Assembly (NCBI RefSeq): GCF_025997855.1
Contig: NZ_AP026561.1
Coordinates: 62,001 to 126,000, forward strand
Reading direction: 5' to 3'
DNA length: 64,000 nt
Source: Deinococcus aetherius
GTDB taxonomy: Bacteria > Deinococcota > Deinococci > Deinococcales > Deinococcaceae
Numbering within the stretch: the stretch's first letter is position 1; every line of letters starts with the position of its first letter. Under the pieces are notes generated by a model. It was given only the letters and a program-made list of their open reading frames with translations. It made no database searches and was not told where the DNA came from. The translations under genes and the position numbers were made by a program. Below are positions 37,511-48,215 of this stretch, piece by piece.

Positions 37511-38323
37511 TCAGTCGTGGGGCGAGGCGGCCGGCCCCCGCCCCTCCCCGCGCCGGGCCGCCCACTCGTCGCGCCTGTGCCGCGCCTGCCGCGCCGCCGC
37601 CGCCCAGAAGGCCTCCTCCGCCTCCACCAGCCCCGCCGTTCCGTCCCGCACCTCGCGGGAGGAGGCGTCGCCCCGGTAGTCGGTGACCTCCAGACGGGCG
37701 AGCAGGGAGCCCGCCGACGCGTCGCGTTCCAGCCGCAGGGCGGCGGCGAGCACGTCGGCCTCCCGGCGGCCCGAGGCGAGACGCACGAGCGCGGCGTAGC
37801 CGTGCGACAGCGTCTGGAGGTCGGCCACGCTGGGCGCGTAGACCCAGGGGCCGAACTCGCCGAGCAGGCTCAGGAAGCCGCTCCATTCCGTGTCGAAGAC
37901 GGCGGCGAGCACCTCCCGCGCGCCCTGCCCGCCGCCGAGCCAGGGGCGGGCGCGCAGGAGGTCGGGGGCGAGCGTCTCCTCCCGCGCGAGTTGCCCGCCG
38001 AGTTCCCGCGCCCGCGAGGGCAGCGACACGTCGTGGAGTTCGACGAGGTGGGTGAGCCTGCCCCGCGCGGCGGACGTCAGCCGCACGCTCCGGGGAGAGG
38101 GGACGCCGAGCAGGGCCCAGGCGACCCGCGCGAGCGCCCCGGCGTCCAGCGCGACGCCCTGTTCCCGCAGCGCGCCGTCCAGCGTGGCGAGCGGCTGGCC
38201 GTCCTCCCCGGCCCGGAAACGGGTCACCACCTCCAGGGCGGCCTCCTCCCCCACCGCCCGGCCCTGCTGGCGGAGGGTGTGCCCGAGGATCTGTGCCCGG
38301 GCGCTCAGCGTGTTCGTGTCCAT
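37511..38323 (-). CDS. Hypothetical protein, 270 aa
   Basis: A predicted soluble, largely alpha-helical protein rich in Ala, Arg, Leu and Glu. It has no signal peptide, membrane segment or catalytic motif that I recognise. ATG 38323 has GGGGAGAG close upstream, and the gene ends at a clear terminator, so it is a real single-gene unit. The frame remains open upstream to 39379, but that overlaps the HD-GYP gene on the other strand. It could be a lineage-specific protein; no function is proposed. It is divergent from the HD-GYP gene, with 174 nt between them. Confidence 0.6.
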   Translation of the reverse strand: MDTNTLSARAQILGHTLRQQGRAVGEEAALEVVTRFRAGEDGQPLATLDGALREQGVALDAGALARVAWALLGVPSPRSVRLTSAARGRLTHLVELHDVSLPSRARELGGQLAREETLAPDLLRARPWLGGGQGAREVLAAVFDTEWSGFLSLLGEFGPWVYAPSVADLQTLSHGYAALVRLASGRREADVLAAALRLERDASAGSLLARLEVTDYRGDASSREVRDGTAGLVEAEEAFWAAAARQARHRRDEWAARRGEGRGPAASPHD

Positions 38324-38497
38324 CGCTCTCCCCGGGTGGGCGGGGGCCAGAGACCCCTCTCCACGCCTGGGCCAGGGTACAGCGGGCCGTGAGGCCAGCC
38401 GCCCGGGAATGGCCTTCATCGGGAACGTCGGTCCGCCGCCTTCCCCCGCCTCCGGCCCTGTAAGAGGCCCGACAGGCGGGCAGGAACAGGATGAGGC

Positions 38498-40507
38498 GTG
38501 ATCAGCCCTTTCGACAACGCGGCGGGTTTGGGAGGGGCCGACACCCGGGCACAGGTGGACGCGCTGGTCGAGGCGGCGACCGCACTGCTCAAGATCGACG
38601 ACCTCCGCGCCCTGGAACTTGCCCGGGAGGCGGGCCGAAGGGCGGACGGTCCCTACCCGCACGGCCTGGCGCAGGCCCGGGTGGTTCAGGCCCGCGCCCT
38701 GATCGAGCAGGGGGAGAGCAGTCAGGCCGTCGCCCTGCTGGAAGACGCGGCCAGAGTTTTTGAGACCCTGCGGGACGACCGGCGCCAGAGGGAAGCGTTG
38801 GAGGCGCTGGGCAGGGCCTACCTCCATCTCGGCGAGACGACCGTTGCCGAGAAACACCTGTACGCCGCCCTCTCCCTGTGTGCCGACCGAGGGCCGGAGA
38901 TGGCCCAGCTTCTCAATCTGATCGCCGGGGTTCATCACCGGGGCGGCAACTACCTGGGGTCGCTGGAATCCCTCAGCCAGGCCCTGGGCATCTACGAGGT
39001 GCTGGGCGATCCTCAACAGATGGCGAGCGCCCTGGGGAACATGGGGATTCTCAACACCAGTCTGGGCAACTACCCGGAGGCCCTCTCCTATCTCACCCGG
39101 GCGTTCAGGATTCTCAACGAGGGGCGACAGGACGAGAGGATGCGGGCGTTCGTCCTCCAGAATCTGGGGCATCTCTACCTCGATATGGGAGAGCCCCTGA
39201 ACTCCATCCCGTACTTCGAGGAGGCGCTCGGGCTGGCGGGCAAGTTGCAAGACCGGCTCACCGTGGCGGCCGCGACCCTGAACATCGCCGCCGCGATCAG
39301 CCGCTCCGAGAATTACGAGGAGGCGGAGCCCGTGTTCCGGGATGCCCTCCGAATTTCCCGGGAGATCCAGTACCGACACGGGGAGGTTTCCGCCCTCGAC
39401 GGGTTAGGCGGTGTGCTCGCGCGGCGGGGTCAGTGGCGGGACGCGGCCGCCGCCCACGCGGAGGCGGTGACCATCGCCCGGGAGATCGAGGACTTCGAGG
39501 GCGAACTGGACGCCCTGCACCACCTCGGGCAGGTGCAGGCCGAGCTGGGGGACCTCACCGGGGCGCTCGCCTCGCTGGAACGCACCCTGGAACTCGCGGG
39601 GCAGGCCGACCACAAGAAGACGGTCTACGAGGTGCACCGCGCGCTCGCCCGGGTCTACAAGCGGGCGGGCGACTTCGAGCGGGCGCTGCACCACCACGAG
39701 CGCTACCACGGGGCGGAGCGGGCGCTGTTCAACGAGGAGCGCGACAAGAAGACGAGCGAGCTGACGGCGCAGTTCGACGTGGAGCGCGCCCGGCACGACG
39801 CCGAGATGCAAAGGCTCCAGCGCGAGGTGGCCGAGACGGCGCGTGAGCAGGCCGAGGCCCTGGTCCGCGAGCGCACCCACGAGCTGGAGCAGGCGCAGGT
39901 GGAGATCGTCACCCGCCTGGCCGTGGCGGCCGAGTACCGCGACGACCTGACCGGCGAACACACGCAGCGCGTCGGGCATGTCAGCGCCCTGATCGCGCAG
40001 GAACTGGGCCTGCCGCACGAGGACGTGGCCCTGCTGCGCATCGCCGCCCGATTGCACGACGTGGGCAAGATCGGAATTCCCGACGCGATCCTCCTCAAGC
40101 CCGGCAAGTTCACCCCCGAGGAGTTCGAGCGGATGAAGGCGCACACCTTGATCGGCGCCCGCATCCTCTCGGGCGGGCACTCCCGCCTCCTGCGCATGGC
40201 CGAGGAGATCGCCGAGTCGCACCACGAGCGCTGGGACGGCACCGGCTACCCGTACGGGCGGGCCGGGGCCAGCATCCCGATCACGGGCCGGATCGTCTCG
40301 GTGGCCGACGTGTTCGACGCCCTGACGAGCGAGCGGCCCTACAAGCGGGCGTGGCCGTACGAGGAAGCCCTCGCCGAGCTGCGCCGCAACGCGGGCATCC
40401 AGTTCGACCCGGAGGTCGTCGAGGCGGGGGTGCGGGTCTTCACGCAGACCAACTTCCTCGGCCGGAAGCGTGGGGACACCGGGGAACCCACCTTGAAGCC
40501 GCACTGA
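38498..40507 (+). CDS. TPR and HD-GYP domain protein (cyclic-di-GMP phosphodiesterase type)
   Basis: A 669-aa cytoplasmic protein. Residues 1-400 consist of tandem TPR units (for example [26 protein letters not shown]). A coiled coil follows (about 405-465, rich in Glu, Arg and Gln). The HD-GYP domain starts at about 470: [27 protein letters not shown], and [17 protein letters not shown] with the metal-binding His pairs, then [23 protein letters not shown] enzymes hydrolyse cyclic di-GMP. The TPR part probably receives a protein signal. The start is GTG 38498; an ATG 7 nt earlier is in another frame. It stands alone between two sugar operons. An 18-bp duplication covers its stop. Confidence 0.9.
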   Translation: MISPFDNAAGLGGADTRAQVDALVEAATALLKIDDLRALELAREAGRRADGPYPHGLAQARVVQARALIEQGESSQAVALLEDAARVFETLRDDRRQREALEALGRAYLHLGETTVAEKHLYAALSLCADRGPEMAQLLNLIAGVHHRGGNYLGSLESLSQALGIYEVLGDPQQMASALGNMGILNTSLGNYPEALSYLTRAFRILNEGRQDERMRAFVLQNLGHLYLDMGEPLNSIPYFEEALGLAGKLQDRLTVAAATLNIAAAISRSENYEEAEPVFRDALRISREIQYRHGEVSALDGLGGVLARRGQWRDAAAAHAEAVTIAREIEDFEGELDALHHLGQVQAELGDLTGALASLERTLELAGQADHKKTVYEVHRALARVYKRAGDFERALHHHERYHGAERALFNEERDKKTSELTAQFDVERARHDAEMQRLQREVAETAREQAEALVRERTHELEQAQVEIVTRLAVAAEYRDDLTGEHTQRVGHVSALIAQELGLPHEDVALLRIAARLHDVGKIGIPDAILLKPGKFTPEEFERMKAHTLIGARILSGGHSRLLRMAEEIAESHHERWDGTGYPYGRAGASIPITGRIVSVADVFDALTSERPYKRAWPYEEALAELRRNAGIQFDPEVVEAGVRVFTQTNFLGRKRGDTGEPTLKPH

Positions 40508-40530
40508 GCCGGGAAGCCGCACTGAGCCGG
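40495..40530 (+). repeat. 18-bp tandem duplication across a stop codon
   Basis: The unit GAAGCCGCACTGAGCCGG occurs twice in a row (40495-40512 and 40513-40530). The first copy contains the TGA of the HD-GYP gene. Confidence 0.9.
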
Positions 40531-41018
40531 GCGCTCCCCGACGTCGTCCACTTTCGCCGCGCGGCGCGGTTGCCGCCGCTCTCCCCGCCCGCGCCGGTCA
40601 CCCCGCAACTCACCGTGAGGCTGCTGGCTGGAGGTCAGCCCGCCCCGGGAGGAGGTGCCCCTCTCCTGGGATGATGGCGCTCACCTGCCCGCCGTGGGCC
40701 TTCGTCGGCGCCCGGAAGAGGGCGAAGCGCGTGAAGACAGGCTCACGGGGCCCTCTGGGAACGCCCGGCCCGTGGCCCCTCGTCCAACGTGGAGCTTTTA
40801 CGTAGGGAAGCGTCTCTCCGCCCTTATCGGTGTGGATGGGAAATATTTTCTGCTCTGCCGCCGGCCTCGGCTGTCGCTCCTTTGAAAGCCTTTTCATCCC
40901 CTCGCTGCCTGACGGAACTCGTCCCGGATACTCTTGATCTGGGAGTACGGCAAACGCCAATTTTCCGGGAGATGAGGGCGCCTGCGGGACGTTCACAACA
41001 GGCCGAGTTGGAGACCAT
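40508..41018. other. Intergenic region, no gene seen
   Basis: About 510 nt between the HD-GYP gene and the promoter of the second LacI gene. Apart from the end of the 18-bp duplication it shows no ribosome site, strong hairpin or protein-like frame. It becomes less GC-rich from about 40795. Confidence 0.4.
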
Positions 41019-41048
41019 TTGACAGCGCTTTCAGAGTGTGGGTATCCT
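41019..41048 (+). promoter_or_regulatory. Promoter and operator of the second LacI gene
   Basis: TTGACA (41019-41024), an 18-nt spacer and TATCCT (41043-41048). The near-palindrome TGACAGCGCTTTCA (41020-41033) overlaps the -35 box and differs by one base from the perfect site at 42120-42133. Confidence 0.65.
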
Positions 41049-41062
41049 TGCATTAAGCACGT

Positions 41063-42070
41063 ATGGAATCTTCTGTCACGCTCGCGCAAGTGGCGCGTGC
41101 GGCCGGGGTGTCGGCCAGCACGGTCTCACGGATCCTGAACGGCACGGCCAACGTCAGTGTCGAGAAACGGGAGGCCGTGGAGCGCACCCTCGCGCAGCTC
41201 AACTACCAACCCAACGTGCTTGCCCGGGGGCTCGCCGGGGGCCGCACCATGAACGTCGGCGTGCTGACGCAGGACATCTCCAGCCCCTTCTACGGGGAGG
41301 CGCTGCGCGGCGTCGAGCAGGGGCTGGCGGGCAGCGGGTACGTGCCGGTGTTCATGAGCGGCCACTGGCACGAGAAGGAGGAAACCGAAGCCATCGATCT
41401 GCTTCTGGCCCGCCGGGTGGACGCGATGCTGATTCTCGGCGGCGTGACCCCGGACGCGGGGCTGCGCGAGGTGGCCGGACGGGTGCCGCTGGTCGCCATC
41501 GGCCGGTCCCTTCCAGACCTTGGCCGCCAGTGCCTGCGGGTGGACAACCGCCACGGGGCCTTCCTGGCGACCCGGCACCTCATCGAGCTGGGGCACCGCT
41601 CCATCGCGCACATCGCGGGTATTCCCAGCCACCGGGACGCACAGGACCGGCTGGAGGGGTACCGGGAGGCCCTGGCGGACGCGGGCATCGGCTTCGACCC
41701 GGACCTCGTGCTGGCGGGGGACTTCCTGGAACACTCCGGCTTTCTCGCCACGACCCGCCTGGTCGAGGGACGCGGGTTCTTCACCGCCATTTTCGCCGCC
41801 AACGACCAGATGGCGTACGGCGCCCGGCTCGCCCTGCACCGCAAGGGCCTGCGGGTGCCCGAGGACATCTCGCTGGTGGGCTTCGACGACCTGGCAGGCT
41901 CGGCGTACACCTGCCCGCCCCTCACGACCGTTCGCCAACCCGTCCACGAGATGGGACGCGCCGCCGCCCGGTGCGTCCTGCGGATGCTCGCCGGACAGCC
42001 ACCCGCGCTGCCACCGCTCCAGGTTCAACTCGTCTTGCGTGAATCCACCGCGCGGCGCCGCGCGGGTTGA
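41063..42070 (+). CDS. LacI-family repressor of the rightward sugar operon
   Basis: A 335-aa regulator with helix-turn-helix LAQVARAAGVSASTVSRILNGT (6-27) and the sugar-binding core (NVGVLTQDISSPFYGEALRG, VDAMLILGG, GHRSIAHIAGIPSHRDAQDRLEGY, AIFAANDQMAYGARLAL, VGFDDLAGSAYTCPPLTTV). It probably binds the TGAAAGCGCTTTCA-type sites before itself and before the binding-protein gene 112 nt downstream. The perfect site downstream suggests that the transporter genes are controlled more tightly than the regulator. Confidence 0.9.
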   Translation: MESSVTLAQVARAAGVSASTVSRILNGTANVSVEKREAVERTLAQLNYQPNVLARGLAGGRTMNVGVLTQDISSPFYGEALRGVEQGLAGSGYVPVFMSGHWHEKEETEAIDLLLARRVDAMLILGGVTPDAGLREVAGRVPLVAIGRSLPDLGRQCLRVDNRHGAFLATRHLIELGHRSIAHIAGIPSHRDAQDRLEGYREALADAGIGFDPDLVLAGDFLEHSGFLATTRLVEGRGFFTAIFAANDQMAYGARLALHRKGLRVPEDISLVGFDDLAGSAYTCPPLTTVRQPVHEMGRAAARCVLRMLAGQPPALPPLQVQLVLRESTARRRAG

Positions 42071-42119
42071 TTCACCCATGCCGCTCCCGCAAACGCCGCA
42101 GGAGGTCCCAGGGCAGAGA

Positions 42120-42133
42120 TGAAAGCGCTTTCA
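42120..42133 (+). promoter_or_regulatory. LacI-type operator before the second binding-protein gene
   Basis: A perfect 14-bp palindrome, TGAAAGCGCTTTCA, 48 nt before the ATG of the binding-protein gene, in the short gap after the LacI gene. Confidence 0.75.
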
Positions 42134-42181
42134 ACCCCCGTCGCCCCGCGTTCCACGTCCCCCGGCCTCAAGGAGGCTCCC

Positions 42182-43432
42182 ATGAAGAAGCACGTCTTGA
42201 TCGTCAGCGCCCTCCTCCTCGCCTCCGGCGCCCTCGCCCAGCAAAAAAAGACCATCACGGTCGGCGTGTTTCCCGACCTCGACAGCGTGGTGAAGGCGGC
42301 CCTGCCGGGCTTCTACAAGACGCACCCGAACATCGAGGTCAAGATCAACTCGCTGGCGTACGCCGACCACCACAACGCCCTCACGACAGCGCTGGCGACG
42401 GGTAACGGGGCCAACGACGTGGAGGCCATCGACTTCGGGTACGTCGCCAAGTTCGCCGAGGGGGGCGGGCTGGTCGACCTCTCCAAGGCGCCCTACAACG
42501 CGGCCCAGTACCGCAACCGCTTCGTGGCGTACACCTTCCCGCAGGCGATGACCCAGGACGGGCGCATGGTCGCCATGCCCACCGACATCGGCCCGGGCTC
42601 GATGTTCTACCGCACCGACTTCCTGAAGAAGGCGGGGGTGCAGCCCACCGAGCTCAACCGGAGCTGGGACTCCTACATCGCGGCGGGCCGGAAGATCGTC
42701 GCGGCCAACCCCGGCACCTTCCTGATCCCCGACGCCTCGGAGGTCGCCACCATCATCATCCGCACCGGCCTCAAATCAGGCGAGGGCCTGTACTTCGACC
42801 AGGCGGGCAAGGTGCTGGTGGGGCCGGACAACCCCCGCTTCGTGCGCGCCTTCACGGTCGCCAAGCAGATTCGGGACGCGAAGCTGGATGCCCGCGCCGG
42901 GGCCGCCTTCAGCAGCGACTGGACGACCGCCTTCCAGAAGGGCAATCTGGCCTCGGAGGTGAGCGGCGCGTGGCTGGTGGGCCACATGCAGAACTGGCTC
43001 GCCAAGGACTTCGCGGGCAAGTGGGCCGCCCAGCAGCTTCCCGGCAACTCCTACACCTCGTACGGCGGCTCCTTCTACGGCATCCCCTCGCAGAGCAAGA
43101 ACAAGGCCGAGGCCTGGGAGCTGATCAAGTACCTCACGACCGACCCCAGCCAGCAGATTCTGGCGTTCAAGACGACGGGCGCCTTCCCCGCCCTGCGCGC
43201 GGCCCAGACGGCGCCCCTCTTCAACGAGGGCGTGCCCTACCTCGCGGGCCAGAAGGCGCGGGTCCTGTGGCGGCAGGCGGCGAACCAGATCAAGCCCATC
43301 GACGTGAACCGCCTCGACCCCGTGGCCGAGCAGATCGTCAGCGACTCGCTGAGCGCGGTGCTCGACGGGTCCAAGACGGTCGAGCAGGCCCTGGGCGAGG
43401 CGCAGCGCCTGATCCAGCGCCGCGCCCGCTGA
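42182..43432 (+). CDS. ABC sugar transporter, substrate-binding protein (second system)
   Basis: A 416-aa family 1 binding protein with signal peptide MKKHVLIVSALLLASGALAQ. The mature sequence has THPNIEVKINSLAY, MPTDIGPGSMFYRTDFLKKAG and EVSGAWLVGHMQNWL. AAGGAGG lies 8 nt before ATG 42182; the longer frame from 42119 runs through the operator and is not used. It leads a rightward operon with two permeases and two glycosidases. Since the downstream enzymes are beta-glycosidase types, the ligand is probably a plant-type beta-oligosaccharide (inference). Confidence 0.9.
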   Translation: MKKHVLIVSALLLASGALAQQKKTITVGVFPDLDSVVKAALPGFYKTHPNIEVKINSLAYADHHNALTTALATGNGANDVEAIDFGYVAKFAEGGGLVDLSKAPYNAAQYRNRFVAYTFPQAMTQDGRMVAMPTDIGPGSMFYRTDFLKKAGVQPTELNRSWDSYIAAGRKIVAANPGTFLIPDASEVATIIIRTGLKSGEGLYFDQAGKVLVGPDNPRFVRAFTVAKQIRDAKLDARAGAAFSSDWTTAFQKGNLASEVSGAWLVGHMQNWLAKDFAGKWAAQQLPGNSYTSYGGSFYGIPSQSKNKAEAWELIKYLTTDPSQQILAFKTTGAFPALRAAQTAPLFNEGVPYLAGQKARVLWRQAANQIKPIDVNRLDPVAEQIVSDSLSAVLDGSKTVEQALGEAQRLIQRRAR

Positions 43433-43507
43433 CACTTACCTCTGGGGGTCGCGCGTGCGGCCCCCGCCTGTCTTGGCCCCACTCGTCCTGAAGGAGAGGC
43501 CCCCATC

Positions 43508-44485
<978 letters not shown>

Positions 44486-44486
44486 G

Positions 44487-45365
44487 ATGGCCGTCGCCAC
44501 CCCCCGCCCGCGCCGGGCCGCCGCCTCTCACCGGCGTCCGGGGACCATTCCCCTCTCGCGCGGGGCCGCCGTCGCGCTGCTCGTGCTGGGGGCGCTGATC
44601 ACCGTCTTGCCCTTCTACTTCATGTTCGTCTTCGCCACCCACACGCGCGGCGAGATCTTCAACCTGCCGCCGCCCGTGTGGTTCGGGGACAACCTGGGGC
44701 AGAACTACGGCAGCCTGCTGGAGCGCACGCCCTTCTGGCGCAACCTCTGGAACAGCTTCTACCTCGCGGCTATGACCACGGTCACCACGCTGTTCTTCTG
44801 CTCGCTGGCGGGCTTCGGCTTCGCCATGTACAACTTCCGCTTCCGCGAACCCCTCTTCGGCGTGGTGCTGGCGACGCTGCTGATTCCGAACGCGCTGAAC
44901 ATCGTGCCCTTCGCGCTGATCATGCAGGCGTTCGGGTGGATCGACACGCCGCGCGCCCTGTGGGTGCCGGGCATGGCGAGTGCCTTCGGCATCTTCCTGA
45001 TGCGGCAGTACATCGGCAGCGCCATCCCCCGGGAGCTGGTGGAGGCGGCGCGCATCGACGGCGCGACCGAGTTCGGCATCTACCGCCGGGTGATCCTGCC
45101 GCTGTGCGGGCCCGCCCTCGCCACGCTCGGCTTGGTCACGTTCATCAACTCGTGGAACAACTTCCTGGGGCCCTTGATCATCTTCCGCAGCGCCCAGACC
45201 TTCACCGCGCCCCTCGCCCTGCGCAGCATGCAGGGGCTGGTGAACACCGACTGGGGGGCCCTGATGTGCGGCGTGGCCCTCACGGTCGTGCCGCTGCTCG
45301 TCATCTTCTTCTTCGCGTCCCGCCAGCTCATTGAAGGACTCACCTCGGGGGCGCTCAAGGGATGA
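44487..45365 (+). CDS. ABC sugar transporter permease, MalG-type (second system)
   Basis: A 292-aa inner membrane protein. The first helix is GAAVALLVLGALITVLPFYF, and the EAA loop is EAARIDGATEFGIYRRVILP. ATG 44487 lies 1 nt after the stop of the previous permease, and the stop overlaps the next gene (ATGA), so translation is coupled along the operon. Confidence 0.9.
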   Translation: MAVATPRPRRAAASHRRPGTIPLSRGAAVALLVLGALITVLPFYFMFVFATHTRGEIFNLPPPVWFGDNLGQNYGSLLERTPFWRNLWNSFYLAAMTTVTTLFFCSLAGFGFAMYNFRFREPLFGVVLATLLIPNALNIVPFALIMQAFGWIDTPRALWVPGMASAFGIFLMRQYIGSAIPRELVEAARIDGATEFGIYRRVILPLCGPALATLGLVTFINSWNNFLGPLIIFRSAQTFTAPLALRSMQGLVNTDWGALMCGVALTVVPLLVIFFFASRQLIEGLTSGALKG

Positions 45366-46624
45366 GGGCGCTCCTGGCGACCCTGCTGCTGGGGGCCCAG
45401 GCGGCACCGGCTGTGCCCGCCACCCTCACGCTGGGAGGTGAGGGCACCCCCCTCTCCCCCCTGGCGGTGAACGGCTTCAACGCGAGTTGGCAGATGCCGG
45501 TCGTGGACGCCCTGGGCGCGGTGCGTTCGGTGGCCCCGACCTCCCTGCGCTTTCCGGGCGGCAATGTCGGCGACGAGAACGACCTCACCGAGCAGGCGCT
45601 ACGGTATTTCAAGGCGAACCTCGACCTGACGAGACCGGGCACCGCCGCCGTCGTGCAGACGAGGGTCTTCGCCACCCGTGAGGGCGCCCGCAACCGGCCC
45701 GAGGACGCGGCGCAGGCGGCCCGCGCGGCCGGGGCCCTCGGGTTGAAGGTCACTTACTGGGAGATCGGCAACGAGCCCGACCTGTACACGACAAGTCGCG
45801 GGGACCCGAGCTGGACGCCGGAGAAGTATTGCCGGACCTTCCGGGCCCAGCGCGAGGCCATTCTGAGGGTCGACCCGGGGGCGAGGTTCGCCGGGCCCGC
45901 CGTCTCGAAGGGCACCGGCGCCGCAATGCACTACCTGGAGGGCTTCGTGAAGGCGTGCGGGGACGTCGTGGACCTGCTGACCTGGCACGAGTACCCGACC
46001 GACGGCACGCTGGAGGACGAGGCGGCGCTGGCGACGGCGCCGACGGTGACCGGGCACGTGCAATTCGTGCGCGACCTGCTGCGCGACCCGGAGCGAAATC
46101 CCCTCGGGCACACGCGCGACGCCCGGCTCGGCGTGACGGAGTACAGCCTGTCTTGGAGGAGTGACCGCCCCAGGCACCTCGCCGACCAGGTGGGGGCGCT
46201 GTGGGCCGCCGAGGCCGCCCTGCGGCTCGCCGAGGCCGGGGTGAGCCTCACGAGTTACTTCGCGGTCATCGCCGCCGGGAGTCACGGCCTGGTGGACCTG
46301 GCGGGCGTGCCGCGCCCCACCCTGTACGCCTTCCGGCAGGTGCGGCACTTCCGGGGCACGGCGCTGCCGGTGCGGTCGAGCGACCCGGCCCTGTGGCCCC
46401 ACCTCGCGCAGGACGGGCGGCTGCGCACCCTGCTCGTGACGAACACGGCGGCCGAGGACCGCCTGCTCGCCACCGACCTGCCCGGGTACGCCCTCATCGG
46501 CGCGAAGACCTTTACCGAGAAGACGGTGCAGGACGAGGCGGACTTCATCCGGCTGACGCTCGGCGCCACCCTCGACCTCCCCGGCCGCTCCCTCACGCGG
46601 CTCGTCTACAAGCGCCTTTCCTAG
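45362..46624 (+). CDS. Secreted clan GH-A glycosidase (GH39/GH51/GH79-like)
   Basis: A 420-aa protein with a signal peptide (MRALLATLLLGAQAAPAVPA). SLRFPGGNVGDENDL resembles the start of GH51/GH79 barrels. YWEIGNEPDLY gives the acid/base Glu in the NEP motif, and LGVTEYSLSW is the probable nucleophile strand. A small C-terminal beta domain follows the barrel. It probably cleaves a side-chain or backbone sugar outside the cytoplasm before uptake. The exact family is uncertain. The gene overlaps the permease by 4 nt and lies 23 nt before the GH1 gene. Confidence 0.75.
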   Translation: MRALLATLLLGAQAAPAVPATLTLGGEGTPLSPLAVNGFNASWQMPVVDALGAVRSVAPTSLRFPGGNVGDENDLTEQALRYFKANLDLTRPGTAAVVQTRVFATREGARNRPEDAAQAARAAGALGLKVTYWEIGNEPDLYTTSRGDPSWTPEKYCRTFRAQREAILRVDPGARFAGPAVSKGTGAAMHYLEGFVKACGDVVDLLTWHEYPTDGTLEDEAALATAPTVTGHVQFVRDLLRDPERNPLGHTRDARLGVTEYSLSWRSDRPRHLADQVGALWAAEAALRLAEAGVSLTSYFAVIAAGSHGLVDLAGVPRPTLYAFRQVRHFRGTALPVRSSDPALWPHLAQDGRLRTLLVTNTAAEDRLLATDLPGYALIGAKTFTEKTVQDEADFIRLTLGATLDLPGRSLTRLVYKRLS

Positions 46625-46647
46625 CTCCCAGGCGGAGGACCCTCCCC

Positions 46648-47991
46648 ATGACGATCACCCGCAACGACTTTCCCGACGGCTTCGTATTCGGCGTCGCCAC
46701 ATCCTCCTACCAGATCGAGGGGGCCGCCCGCGAGGACGGTCGCGGGCCCAGCATCTGGGACACCTTCTGCCGGGAACCGGGCCGCATTCGGGACGCCTCG
46801 AACGGGGACGTGGCTTGCGACCACTACCACCGCTGGCCGGGTGACCTCGACCTGATCCGGGGCCTGGGCGCGGACGCCTACCGCTTCTCGGTCGCCTGGC
46901 CGCGCATCCAGCCGGACGGGAAGGGCCGGGTCAATTCGGCAGGCCTCGACTTCTACGAGCGTCTGGTGGACGGGATGCTGGAACGCGGCCTGGAGCCCCA
47001 CGCGACCCTCTACCACTGGGACCTCCCGCAGGCCCTCCAGGACGCGGGCGGCTGGGTCAGCCGGGACACCGCGTTCCACTTCGCGGAGTACGCCCACGTC
47101 GTCGCCGGGCGCCTGGGGGACCGCGTAGTGAGCTACGCGACCCTGAACGAGCCGTGGTGCTCCTCCATCCTCAGCTATCAGATCGGCGAACACGCGCCGG
47201 GATTGCGGGACCGCAGGCTCGCGCTGGCCGCCGCGCACCACCTGCTGCTCGGGCACGGGGAGGCGGTGGCGGCGATGCGAGGCCTCGTGCGGGAGGCGGG
47301 GCTCGGCATCGTCCTCAACCTCCAACCGGCCTACCCCGCCTCGGACCGAGGAGAGGACGTGGCCGCCGCCCGCCTCGCCGACGGGACCTTCAACCGCTGG
47401 TTCCTCGACCCCCTCCTGCGGGCGGAGTACCCCGAGGACATCTGGGAGGCGTACGGCGCCGACGTGCCCGAGGTTCAGCCCGGTGACCTCGCCCGCATTG
47501 CCCAGCCCACCGACTTCCTGGGGGTGAACTACTACAGCCGCAGCGTGAACGGGGCGAGCGGGAACGTCCGGCCCGCCGGGTCGAGCTACACGCAGATGGG
47601 CTGGGAGGTGTACCCGCAGGGCCTGACCGACCTGCTCGTGCGCCTGAAAGGGGACTACCCCGACCTCCCGCCCCTGTTCATCACGGAGAACGGCGCCGCG
47701 TACCCGGATGAACCCAGCGGCGACCGGGTGCACGACCCGGAGCGCGTGAGGTACTTCCAGGCCCACCTGGAGGCGGTGGCCCGGGCCGCCCGGCAGGGGG
47801 TGGACGTTCGCGGGTACTTCGCCTGGAGCCTGATGGACAACTTCGAGTGGGCCTACGGGTACACCCGCCGCTTCGGCCTGGTGTACGTGGATTACGAGAC
47901 ACAGGCGCGCGTTCTCAAGGACAGCGCCCGCTGGTACCGCGCGCTCCTCACCGGCCAGCCCAGCGACGTGCCCGTCGCGGCCGACGACTGA
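46648..47991 (+). CDS. GH1 beta-glucosidase
   Basis: A 447-aa cytoplasmic enzyme of normal GH1 length. N-terminal FPDGFVFGVATSSYQIEGA, acid/base motif TLNEPW, active-site strand FLGVNYYSR, nucleophile motif FITENGA and the C-terminal SLMDNFEWAYGYTRRFGL with aglycone-site Trp/Glu are all present. It hydrolyses imported beta-linked disaccharides or oligosaccharides to monosaccharides. GGAGGA lies before ATG 46648. It is the last gene of the operon; the longer open frame to 46201 overlaps the previous gene and is a shadow. Confidence 0.95.
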   Translation: MTITRNDFPDGFVFGVATSSYQIEGAAREDGRGPSIWDTFCREPGRIRDASNGDVACDHYHRWPGDLDLIRGLGADAYRFSVAWPRIQPDGKGRVNSAGLDFYERLVDGMLERGLEPHATLYHWDLPQALQDAGGWVSRDTAFHFAEYAHVVAGRLGDRVVSYATLNEPWCSSILSYQIGEHAPGLRDRRLALAAAHHLLLGHGEAVAAMRGLVREAGLGIVLNLQPAYPASDRGEDVAAARLADGTFNRWFLDPLLRAEYPEDIWEAYGADVPEVQPGDLARIAQPTDFLGVNYYSRSVNGASGNVRPAGSSYTQMGWEVYPQGLTDLLVRLKGDYPDLPPLFITENGAAYPDEPSGDRVHDPERVRYFQAHLEAVARAARQGVDVRGYFAWSLMDNFEWAYGYTRRFGLVYVDYETQARVLKDSARWYRALLTGQPSDVPVAADD

Positions 47992-48215
47992 CCGCCCCTT
48001 TCGCCAGGTCGCCCGGGAAGAGGGTCTGCCCAGCCCCATCGCGGGCGACGCTGTTCCCTCCCCGCCCGACCTTCCCGGGGCCTCCCGCCGCACCGCACTC
48101 CCCGACCGGGATGAGGGCGACGCGGGGGCACCGGGCGGCGGAGGCGGGGCGGGCGGAGGGCGAGCCGTCATGGGACGTGTCTGCCCCACCCCTCGGGGCC
48201 GGGCACCCGCCCGGC

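Noticed and set aside
37511..39379. A 622-aa protein opposite the HD-GYP gene
   Set aside because: The upstream half overlaps the strongly supported HD-GYP gene; the ribosome site supports ATG 38323.
40610..41089. Leftward 159-aa frame before the second LacI gene
   Set aside because: It covers the LacI promoter and start, has Pro/Arg-rich composition and no ribosome site.
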